Assembly: GCA_025455665.1 (NCBI GenBank)
Contig: JALOMC010000195.1
Span: forward strand, 1 to 8,900
Direction: 5' to 3'
Source: Chitinophagaceae bacterium
GTDB taxonomy: Bacteria; Bacteroidota; Bacteroidia; Chitinophagales; Chitinophagaceae
Length of the DNA stretch: 8,900 bases
Part shown: positions 1-5,928 of the stretch, piece after piece
How the letters are laid out: every line of letters starts with the position of its first letter
Position numbering within the stretch: position 1 is the first letter of the stretch
The notes under the pieces: model-generated
What the model saw: only the letters and a program-made list of their open reading frames with translations
Told to the model about the DNA's origin: nothing
Databases searched by the model: none
Program-made: the position numbers and the translations under genes

Positions 1-686
1 TAAAAAATTTGGCTCAGGTGGGCCTTGCTGCCGGTAAGCACGCCGGCTACACAATCGCTATGGCCGCCCAGGTATTTGGTGGCGCTTTGCAGGCTTAAAT
101 CAATGCCCAGTTGGTGCGGCTGCTGCCACAGCGGGGTGCAGTACGAATTATCTATGACGGTGATGATGCCCCGGCTGCGGGCAAAGCCCGCCACTGCCTC
201 CAGCGGCTGCAGCTGGTAGGTCCAGCTATTGGGGCTCTCGAGGTAGTACAGCACCGTATTGGGCTGCGTGGCCTGCTGCCAATGGGCCAGCTCGGTCCCG
301 TCAATGTAGGTGGTGCTTACGCCAAATCGGGGCAAAATCACATCAAAAAGGCGCTGCGCCCAGGTATACGGCGACCTTACACTCACAATATGGTCGCCAC
401 TTTTTACAAAAGGCAATACCGAACAAAAAATAGCACTGGCGCCGCTGTTGAATACCAGGGCATCTTCGGCCCCATCCAGGGCGGCCAGCTTCTGTTTCAA
501 AATCTCCAGGGTAGGGTTATTGCCTCGGCTGTACAGGTACACATCGTACTCGGCAGCAAAGGCCTGCCGCAGGTCGTCTACGGTGTCAAACAAAAAATTG
601 CTGGTTTGTACAATGGGCGGCGATACCGCATTGAAATAGCTGGCGTGGTCTTCGCCCAACTGGTTGAGGATGTAAGAAATATCCAT
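1..686 (-). CDS. Cys/Met-metabolism PLP-dependent enzyme (cystathionine gamma-synthase/lyase family), C-terminus cut by window edge
   Basis: This is a fold-type I PLP enzyme of the trans-sulfuration family (cystathionine gamma-synthase, cystathionine beta/gamma-lyase, methionine gamma-lyase and O-acetylhomoserine sulfhydrylase), a cytoplasmic family of sulfur amino acid metabolism. 228 residues are visible; the family is usually about 380-400, so roughly 60% is present. Visible signatures are PPIVQTSNF near residue 23, YSRGNNPT at 52-59 (cofactor phosphate contact), NSGASAI at 80-86, VIDNSY at 177-182 with Asp179 for the pyridine nitrogen, and SATKYLGGHSD at 201-211 with Lys204 as the Schiff-base lysine. 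The ATG at 686 is the first ATG after an in-frame stop at 759-761 and fits the family N-terminus. Substrate specificity cannot be decided from this part. It is divergent from the toxin-antitoxin pair, with about 150 nt between them and no clear promoter. Confidence 0.9.
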   Translation of the reverse strand, partial: MDISYILNQLGEDHASYFNAVSPPIVQTSNFLFDTVDDLRQAFAAEYDVYLYSRGNNPTLEILKQKLAALDGAEDALVFNSGASAIFCSVLPFVKSGDHIVSVRSPYTWAQRLFDVILPRFGVSTTYIDGTELAHWQQATQPNTVLYYLESPNSWTYQLQPLEAVAGFARSRGIITVIDNSYCTPLWQQPHQLGIDLSLQSATKYLGGHSDCVAGVLTGSKAHLSQIF

Positions 687-835
687 GGCGGTAAAGCTAG
701 GCGAATGTGGCGGGTACGTGACATAGGACAAACAAAACCAGTATTTTACCGATACCGTTTACCGACTACCCAATCTATATGGTTAACCGGCAGCGGCAAA
801 TTTTGTATAACTTCATTCCAGCGAACCAACCGGCC

Positions 836-1051
836 ATGGAGACAATAGTAATAGAAATTACCTCACCGAAAGCTTACAAGCTTTTGGAAGACCTGGAGGA
901 CATGCAGGTGTTAAAGGTCATTCGCAGACATGCGGGCAGCACAGAAAAACTGTCAGAGAAATATGCGGGCAAGCTTCCTGCCAGCATTGCTGAACAAATG
1001 AATGCATATGTGGACCAAAGCCGTGCCGAATGGAACGACAACGGTATTTGA
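836..1051 (+). CDS. Small antitoxin-like protein upstream of a PIN toxin
   Basis: This 71-residue protein is the expected antitoxin partner of the following PIN toxin. It begins METIVIEIT and has an acidic/basic helical middle (KAYKLLEDLEDMQVLKVIRRH). Its C-terminus contains QMNAYVDQSRAEW, a short amphipathic stretch of the kind antitoxins use to wrap the toxin. I see no recognisable ribbon-helix-helix, AbrB or Phd signature, so the family is not assigned and the role rests mainly on context. An in-frame upstream ATG at 779 would add 19 residues, but the 836 start gives a hydrophobic first beta-strand, as is usual for such proteins. The stop TGA (1049-1051) overlaps the toxin's coding region, which indicates translational coupling. 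The gene is visibly AT-richer than the flanking genes. Confidence 0.7.
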   Translation: METIVIEITSPKAYKLLEDLEDMQVLKVIRRHAGSTEKLSEKYAGKLPASIAEQMNAYVDQSRAEWNDNGI

Positions 1052-1434
1052 TGGACAGCAATGCTGTGATTGACTATTTGGGTGGCAGATTCTCAGCTGC
1101 AGGCATGGCGTTTATGCACAACATTGTAGATGAGGTACCGGTAGTTTCCGTAATTACCAAAATAGAATTGCTGGGGTTCAACGCTCCGGCTCAGCACCAA
1201 CTTCTACTCAATAGCTTTATAGAAGACGCACAAGTAATTGGACTAACCGACGAAATAGTAGACACTTGTATAGCACTGAGGAAAACTCACAAAATCAAAT
1301 TGCCTGATGCATTAATTGCAGCTACTGCCCTTGTAAACGGACTCACCTTGATTTCACGTAATACCGTTGATTTCCGGAAAATCCAATTGTTGCAAGTCGT
1401 TGACCCACACCTGCTTGAACCCCCAGCCAGTTAA
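1030..1434 (+). CDS. vapC: VapC-like PIN-domain ribonuclease toxin
   Basis: This is a PIN-domain protein of 134 residues, the normal size for VapC toxins, which are Mg-dependent endoribonucleases held inactive by their antitoxin. The acidic active-site residues are all visible: Asp9 in YLMDSNAVIDYL, Glu46 in TKIELLGF, Asp93 in KLPDALIAATAL, and Asp114 in LISRNTVDF. These sit in the order and spacing of the family. The start is ambiguous. ATG 1030 gives the MERQRYLMDSN N-terminus that completes the first beta-strand and overlaps the antitoxin by 22 nt. ATG 1051 gives MDSN, overlaps by 1 nt (TGATG), and leaves almost no first strand. I prefer 1030. It forms a two-gene operon with the antitoxin, with low GC relative to its neighbours, which is compatible with acquisition by transfer. 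The RNA target cannot be inferred. Confidence 0.85.
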   Translation: MERQRYLMDSNAVIDYLGGRFSAAGMAFMHNIVDEVPVVSVITKIELLGFNAPAQHQLLLNSFIEDAQVIGLTDEIVDTCIALRKTHKIKLPDALIAATALVNGLTLISRNTVDFRKIQLLQVVDPHLLEPPAS

Positions 1435-1705
1435 CCGCGACCGGAGACTGTCATCCGGGTAGATAAAGATGGGCAGGTCGAATACATTCTGGACATTCCG
1501 TAAGAATAGCAGCAAACTACACACCCTTCCATCGCCAGCCATTACCATCCCCACTTGTATGACAGGCGGTCGCTGTTGGGAAAGTATTCGAATGCACGCC
1601 ACACTTAGTGAACCTGCCAATAGGGGAATGCGATTTCGAAGCTAAGACCCTTTGCGGCAAGCCAGCATTTCTACCAACTTAAATCTGTAGTCCTAAAAGA
1701 AACTG
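1435..1705. other. Intergenic stretch without a convincing gene
   Basis: About 270 nt separate the toxin from the convergent permease. No tRNA, terminator hairpin with a T-run, or family-recognisable gene was found. The minus strand carries an 88-codon open frame (1620 down to 1354) that also runs antisense through the 3' end of the toxin. It contains a protein-like segment (LLLFLRNVQNVFDLPIFIYP), but I do not recognise it and its second half is forced by the toxin's coding sequence. It could be a remnant of an older gene truncated when the toxin-antitoxin pair arrived, or a chance frame. Confidence 0.4.
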
Positions 1706-3055
1706 TCAATACTCCAACTTGTCACCCGGATGCTGTTGTGACTGCTGGCCCACAAAATACACGCCCACAAACAGTACCAGCAATACCACGCCGGTCACCG
1801 CCGCCTTCCAATTATCCAGCACCACAGCAGTGGCTACCACCGTGTAGGCCAGTACAAAAAATACCACCAGCGCCGGTATCAGGCGGGTGATGAGGCCAGG
1901 CTGCACCAACGCATTATTGACACCCCGGCGGCGCAGCAGCAGCAAGGCAATGGCGCAGGTAATAAAACCCATGCTATCGAGGAAAATGGAGAAGCCAAGG
2001 ATGTTATCGACGCCCTTGCCAAAAAAGGTAACGATGATGGTAGTAGCTGAAAAAACAATCAGCCCCGGCACCAATGCCTGCGTACGCGGATGCTGGTAGC
2101 TGAATAGCCTGGGCAGTACCCCATCCTGCGCCATGGCGTACATCACCCGCGGGTTGCTCATCAGCAAAATATTCACGTAAGCCAGCACGCTGATGAACAT
2201 GGCAAAATCAAACAGCTTGGCTCCTATTTTACCAAACCAGGCTTCGAACAACAGCGCCCCGATGGAGGTGGCGTTTTTCATAGGCTGGTAGCCTATCACC
2301 TGTACATACGCATAGTTGACCGTGAGGTACAGCAGCACCACAATGATGATGCCAATGAAAATACCTTTTTGCAAGGTGCCTGCCTTGTTGACCTCGGCTC
2401 CGAAATTGATGGTCTGCTGATAGCCGCCGTAGGTAAAGCTGACGGCCACCATGCTGATGACCAGCAGCAGCCAGCCATTGCTGCCATCGTAGGTGCGCAC
2501 CGGATCGGTGCTGTAGCCATGCGGCGTTACCTGCGTACCAGCCGCCAGGGCCGATATCAGCACCAATATCAGCCCCACCTTTACCAGCATCAGCACATTC
2601 TGGGTACGGCTGCTGGTTTTGAGGCCCAGCAAATTCACCACAAAAAAAATGCCCACCGCCAGTACCGATAGCCCCACGTTGAAAGCAAAACCCATTTGCT
2701 TGCCAAATAGCAAATCGCTGCAGTACTCGGCTCCTATCAGCGTCACCACCGCCAGCGAGGCCGCATTGCTGATGAGGATGAGAATATTCACTGTGAAGCC
2801 CACCGCCGGGTGATAGGCGTACGAAAACACTTTGTAGTAAGCGCCCACCACCGGCAGGCGGGTACCTATTTCAGCAAAAATGAGTGCCCCCACCAGTGCC
2901 ATCAAACCGCCAATCAGCCATGCACTGTAGAAAATTGTTTCGGTACCACTTTTGGCCGCTATACTGGCCGGCGTTTTAAAAATGCCCATGCCTATTACCA
3001 GGCTTACTACAATCACCGTCAGATCAAACAGGTTCAGCTTGCTATTGCTTTGCAT
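1706..3055 (-). CDS. APC-superfamily amino acid permease
   Basis: This is a 449-residue inner-membrane transporter of the amino acid-polyamine-organocation superfamily, close in layout to LAT/SteT-like amino acid exchangers. The first membrane helix contains the family's unwound substrate-binding motif VIGMGIF (about residues 21-27), followed by KTPASIA. The rest is a run of hydrophobic segments consistent with about 12 membrane helices. A conserved FTYGGYQQTINFGAEV stretch lies in the helix-6 region and SNPRVMYAMAQDGVLP in the loop after helix 8, both typical of these permeases. The start is ATG at 3055 (MQSNSKLNLFDL); a GTG two codons upstream is possible. The tail (QQSQQHPGDKLEY) is hydrophilic. 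The gene diverges from the TonB receptor across about 120 nt in which I could not find a convincing consensus promoter. Substrate is unknown; amino acid transport is known for the family and inferred here. Confidence 0.92.
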   Translation of the reverse strand: MQSNSKLNLFDLTVIVVSLVIGMGIFKTPASIAAKSGTETIFYSAWLIGGLMALVGALIFAEIGTRLPVVGAYYKVFSYAYHPAVGFTVNILILISNAASLAVVTLIGAEYCSDLLFGKQMGFAFNVGLSVLAVGIFFVVNLLGLKTSSRTQNVLMLVKVGLILVLISALAAGTQVTPHGYSTDPVRTYDGSNGWLLLVISMVAVSFTYGGYQQTINFGAEVNKAGTLQKGIFIGIIIVVLLYLTVNYAYVQVIGYQPMKNATSIGALLFEAWFGKIGAKLFDFAMFISVLAYVNILLMSNPRVMYAMAQDGVLPRLFSYQHPRTQALVPGLIVFSATTIIVTFFGKGVDNILGFSIFLDSMGFITCAIALLLLRRRGVNNALVQPGLITRLIPALVVFFVLAYTVVATAVVLDNWKAAVTGVVLLVLFVGVYFVGQQSQQHPGDKLEY

Positions 3056-3177
3056 ACGCACTTTTGTTTAGTCGGCATTGGCGGCAGTGTTGGCGGGTTA
3101 TCAACCATTGTGCCTTTTTAGGCTACTGCTGGCACCGGCTGCCATCGCATTTTTGGCATCTACGTTTTACCACCACT

Positions 3178-5325
3178 ATGTACAATCGGCTAAAAATAGG
3201 GCTTTGCTTTTTTGCTTTTACTTTTTCCATCATGGCCGGTACTGCCCAGCAGGCACCTGCTACCGCAGCACCGGCCGATACGCTGCAGGGCCTCGATAGT
3301 GTTGTATTCAGCCAGCCGCTGTTTGGCAGCAACCGCCGGCAGCTATCTGCTACCGGTGTAAGTGTGCGCCACCTACCGGGCCAGCTGCAAATGAGCAACC
3401 CCACCACACTGGTGGCGGCGCTGAATACCGCCCCCGGCGTACGCATCGAGGAGCGGTCGCCGGGCAGCTATCGCCTCAATATCCGCGGCAGTTCATTGCG
3501 CAGCCCTTTTGGGGTACGCAATATCAAAATGTACTTCAACGACCTGCCGTTTACCGATGCCGGCGGCAATACCTATTTCAACCAGTTGGCCATCAACAGT
3601 GCCAGCACTTTTCACATACACAAAGGCCCCGGTGCCAGCATGTACGGCGCCGGCACCGGCGGTGTGGTGCTGATGGAAGCGCTGGCCCCGGCAGCCCCGC
3701 GGGCCGAACTGGAATACAGCGCTGGCAGCTACGGCCTGCAGCAGGTAGCAGCCGCTGCCAACTGGGGCAAAGCCAGCCACCGCAGCCGCCTGAGCTATGC
3801 CCACACCCGGGCCGATGGCTACCGCCAGCAAACCGGTATGCGCCGCGATCAGGTGACCTTTAGCAGCCAGCTCAAAACCAGCGAGCAGCACACCCTCACC
3901 GCCACGCTGCTGTACACCGATTTGTACTATCAAACACCGGGGGGCCTTACGCAAGCTGAGTTTCGGGCCAATCCAAGAGCAGCCCGCCCGGCAGGTGGCG
4001 GCTTTCCATCGGCGCAGGCGGTCAATGCTGCTATTTACCAGCAAAACCTGCTGGCCGGCCTCAGCAGCCGCTGGCGCATCAGCAGCCGCTGGAGCAATAC
4101 CACCGCCGCTTACGGCGCCTTTGCACGGGTGCGCAATTCGGCCATTCGCAACTACGAAAGCCGCATTGAGCCGCACTTTGGCGGCCGCACCGTATTTGCC
4201 TGGCGCCACCAATGGCAGCAGTGGAAACTGCACTGGCAAACCGGCGCCGAATACCAGGCCGGCTATTTCAACACACAAGTAAGCCGCAACCGCGGGGGCA
4301 CCCGCGACTCGCTGCTGACCAACGATGATCTGCAGTTTCAAACCGGCTTTGTATTCACGCAGCTTGACGCCGATTGGGGCCCTCATTGGTATGCCAGCGC
4401 CGGCCTCAGCCTCAATAGCAACCGTGTGGCCATTACCCGGCTCAGCAGCCTGCCCATCAGCACCCAAAGCCGCCGGTACCGGCCCGAGCCCGCCCCCCGC
4501 CTGCTGCTGGGCTACCGGGGAAACCGCGGCTCCGAAACGCAGCTGACCATCAGCCGAGGCTTTTCGCCGCCCACCGTGAGCGAACTGCTGCCCAGCACCG
4601 GCCGCATCAGCACCGATCTGGAGGCCGAAAGCGGATTCAACTTCGAACTATCGCACCGCTTTCAGTTTGGCAAGGGGTGGGATTTTCAGACCAACCTCTT
4701 CAGCTTTAACCTGCGCAATACACTGGTGCAGCAGCGAGATGCAGCCGGCGCCGATTTTTACATAAACGCCGGGCGCACCCGCCAGTGGGGTGCCGAAAGC
4801 CAGCTAAACTGGCACCGCTATGTTAGCCCGTTGCTACCCGTACTGCGGGTGCAGGTATCGCACACCTACTCGCATTTTACCTACGCCGACTACAATAAGC
4901 TGGGCATCAGCTACAATGGCAACAGGCTGCCAGGGGTGCCGCGGCATGCACTATCGGGCTGGGTGTATGCATCATTCAAAGCAGGGTTTTACGCCCACCT
5001 CAGCTATTATTTCAACAGCAGCATTCAGCTCAATGATGCCAATACTTTTCAAGCCGATCCTTTTCATGTAGTGGGCACCCGGCTGGGCTGGCGCAGTCCA
5101 GGCACCAAAGTGCTGCAGTGGCACTTGTTTGCCGGTGCCGATAACTTGCTCGATCAATCGTACAGCCTGGGGAATGATATCAATGCTGCCGGCAATCGCT
5201 TTTTCAATGCGGCGCCGGGCCGCAACTATTTTGCTGGTGTGGGGCTGCAGTGGCAGCGGCCTTCGTTTGCTGGTGTGGGGCTGCAGTGGCAGCGGCCTTC
5301 GAAGGCCACCGCCAGTAACCAATAG
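3178..5325 (+). CDS. TonB-dependent outer membrane receptor
   Basis: This is an outer-membrane TonB-dependent receptor of 715 residues, a usual size. The likely substrate class is iron chelates or another scarce nutrient, but the ligand is not deducible. Residues 1-24 form a signal peptide (MYNRLKIGLCFFAFTFSIMAG, then TAQQ). The plug domain covers about 73-165, with NPTTLVAALNTAPGVRIEE, NIRGSS, FNDLPFTDAGGNTYFNQL and GPGASMYGAGTGGVV (150-164), the standard Bacteroidota plug hallmarks. The rest is barrel, with alternating aromatic strands and the ISRGFSPPTVSELLPS motif common to receptor barrels. The open frame extends upstream to a TTG at 3064, but only ATG 3178 gives a signal peptide. The C-terminus is odd: FAGVGLQWQRPS occurs twice in tandem (685-696, 697-708) before the terminal KATASNQ. 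No accessory gene lies next to it. Confidence 0.93.
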   Translation: MYNRLKIGLCFFAFTFSIMAGTAQQAPATAAPADTLQGLDSVVFSQPLFGSNRRQLSATGVSVRHLPGQLQMSNPTTLVAALNTAPGVRIEERSPGSYRLNIRGSSLRSPFGVRNIKMYFNDLPFTDAGGNTYFNQLAINSASTFHIHKGPGASMYGAGTGGVVLMEALAPAAPRAELEYSAGSYGLQQVAAAANWGKASHRSRLSYAHTRADGYRQQTGMRRDQVTFSSQLKTSEQHTLTATLLYTDLYYQTPGGLTQAEFRANPRAARPAGGGFPSAQAVNAAIYQQNLLAGLSSRWRISSRWSNTTAAYGAFARVRNSAIRNYESRIEPHFGGRTVFAWRHQWQQWKLHWQTGAEYQAGYFNTQVSRNRGGTRDSLLTNDDLQFQTGFVFTQLDADWGPHWYASAGLSLNSNRVAITRLSSLPISTQSRRYRPEPAPRLLLGYRGNRGSETQLTISRGFSPPTVSELLPSTGRISTDLEAESGFNFELSHRFQFGKGWDFQTNLFSFNLRNTLVQQRDAAGADFYINAGRTRQWGAESQLNWHRYVSPLLPVLRVQVSHTYSHFTYADYNKLGISYNGNRLPGVPRHALSGWVYASFKAGFYAHLSYYFNSSIQLNDANTFQADPFHVVGTRLGWRSPGTKVLQWHLFAGADNLLDQSYSLGNDINAAGNRFFNAAPGRNYFAGVGLQWQRPSFAGVGLQWQRPSKATASNQ
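5230..5301 (+). repeat. Perfect 36-nt tandem duplication at the 3' end of the TonB receptor gene
   Basis: Positions 5230-5265 and 5266-5301 are identical, 36 nt each, in frame and adjacent. Each unit encodes FAGVGLQWQRPS, which is the last predicted beta-strand of the barrel. The identity is exact at the nucleotide level, so the duplication is either recent, conserved by ongoing slippage or gene conversion, or an assembly artefact. Confidence 0.95.
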
Positions 5326-5375
5326 CAAACAACAAAAAGGGAAAGAATAGAACTGCTACTTCAGTTATGAAAATA

Positions 5376-5514
5376 CTCCGCGTCTCTGCGAGGTGAAAAG
5401 CTCCCGCGGATAGCGCTGGTTGTCGCAGCTATCAATCAAATTTTTCTCTGTAAGCTCAGTGCCCTCTCCCGCCTGCTGCGGGACAAGTTGTGCGACAACT
5501 CCATCTCCCAACTT
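5376..5514. repeat. Inverted-repeat-rich intergenic segment
   Basis: This non-coding stretch after the TonB receptor holds several nested inverted repeats. TCCGCG (5377-5382) pairs with CGCGGA (5405-5410). GTTGTCGCA (5419-5427) pairs with TGCGACAAC (5491-5499). A short hairpin TCCCGC/GCGGGA (5467-5483, 5-nt loop) lies inside that second pair. AAGTTG (5485-5490) pairs with CAACTT (5509-5514), and GTTGT/ACAAC (5487-5499) is a competing fold. The segment CTCCGCGTCTCTGCGAGG (5376-5393) resembles a CGCAGAGACGC-type sequence I associate with dispersed intergenic repeats in Bacteroidota. No T-run follows the hairpins, so a classical intrinsic terminator is not supported. It lies upstream of the proposed btuB promoter and may be the receptor's 3' untranslated region. 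Confidence 0.5.
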
Positions 5515-5537
5515 ATCCACCCCCTGCCAAAACTTTT

Positions 5538-5569
5538 TTTGCCACTCGGTAGCACCAGGCCCATATTTG
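5538..5569 (+). promoter_or_regulatory. Bacteroidota-type sigma-70 promoter for the cobalamin operon
   Basis: A TTTG at 5538-5541 (the end of a T-run) is followed after exactly 20 nt by CATATTTG at 5562-5569. The Bacteroidota consensus is TTTG, 19-21 nt, TAnnTTTG, so the only mismatch is the first T of the -7 box. A transcript starting 5-8 nt downstream would begin at or just after the 5' strand of riboswitch helix P1 (5572 onward), which supports the assignment. Confidence 0.6.
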
Positions 5570-5571
5570 TA

Positions 5572-5815
5572 CTGCATTTGGTTCGCACCCCTCAGCGGTG
5601 CGATTAAAAGGGAAGTCCGGTGACCTGCCAACCAAAGGAATTCCGGCGCTATCCCCGTAGCTGTAAGCCCCCTTTGCCACGGCCTCCAAAAGCCGTCGCA
5701 GCCAAGACCTGGTGACACACAAGCCACTGCTGAAAAGCGGGAAGGCCACCAGGTTGGGAGCAAGCCAGAAGACCTGCCAGGTGCAGATAGCAACCATAGC
5801 TTTCGGAGGAAAAGC
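5572..5815 (+). promoter_or_regulatory. Cobalamin (B12) riboswitch
   Basis: This is a cis-acting RNA that binds a cobalamin and represses the genes behind it. All conserved cobalamin-riboswitch boxes are present in order: AAAAGGGAA at 5606-5614, CCCCGTAGCTGTAA at 5653-5666, GCCACTG at 5723-5729, GGGAAGGC at 5739-5746, and AAGCCAGAAGACCTGCC at 5762-5778. Closing helix P1 is visible as CTGCATTTGG (5572-5581) pairing with CCAGGTGCAG (5777-5786), ten pairs including two G-U. A hairpin ACGGC/GCCGT (5679-5683 with 5692-5696) has the loop CTCCAAAA. The expression platform is the hairpin at 5799-5815. The btuB gene downstream is the classical target. Whether it prefers adenosyl- or methyl/aquocobalamin is not decided here. 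Confidence 0.95.
5799..5815 (+). promoter_or_regulatory. Riboswitch expression-platform hairpin with Shine-Dalgarno sequence in its loop
   Basis: GCTTT (5799-5803) pairs with AAAGC (5811-5815) around the 7-nt loop CGGAGGA. The loop is an unusually strong Shine-Dalgarno-like sequence for this phylum. GGAG (5805-5808) is complementary to CTCC (5684-5687) in an internal loop of the aptamer. This matches the loop-loop (L5-L13) kissing interaction known in cobalamin riboswitches: ligand binding would stabilise the contact and hide the ribosome binding site. The next ATG is at 5821, 10 nt after the loop, not at btuB. The structure is read by eye and not energy-calculated. Confidence 0.65.
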
Positions 5816-5820
5816 CGGGA

Positions 5821-5928
5821 ATGCATTGTAACATCGTTGGCCTGCAGGCAACACGTTCGTGTACTCTCTCACATTTCTGGTCTGAAAGCGGATTTCTTCA
5901 CCAAACAAACTCATGTGTACTACAATGA
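5821..5928 (+). CDS. Possible 35-residue leader ORF coupled to btuB
   Basis: This short frame starts with ATG 10 nt after the GGAGGA of the riboswitch platform and stops with TGA at 5926-5928, overlapping the btuB ATG (5925-5927) as ATGA. The peptide MHCNIVGLQATRSC... is not a signal peptide and matches nothing I recognise. The btuB frame itself has stops at 5829 and 5883, so the strong ribosome binding site cannot serve btuB directly from about 100 nt away. A leader translated under riboswitch control and coupled to btuB by termination-reinitiation would explain the layout. Counter-evidence: Bacteroidota rarely rely on Shine-Dalgarno sequences, and 35 open codons can occur by chance. Confidence 0.4.
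   Translation: MHCNIVGLQATRSCTLSHFWSESGFLHQTNSCVLQ

Noticed and set aside
111..848. Plus-strand 245-codon open frame
   Set aside because: It lies antisense to the PLP enzyme, whose minus-strand translation contains the lysine, phosphate-site and Asp motifs of its family. The plus frame shows no family features.
3056..3177. Promoters in the divergent gap between permease and TonB receptor
   Set aside because: Only half-matches were seen, such as TACGTTTT at 3161-3168, which is too close to the start codon and lacks a -33 TTTG partner at the right distance.
3493..4467. Minus-strand 324-codon open frame
   Set aside because: It is antisense to the TonB receptor, is rich in Ala/Gly as expected from a reversed GC-rich coding frame, and has no recognisable domain.
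5365..5826. Minus-strand 153-codon open frame across the btuB leader
   Set aside because: It covers the riboswitch on the opposite strand. The riboswitch boxes and P1 pairing explain the sequence, and the peptide matches no family I know.
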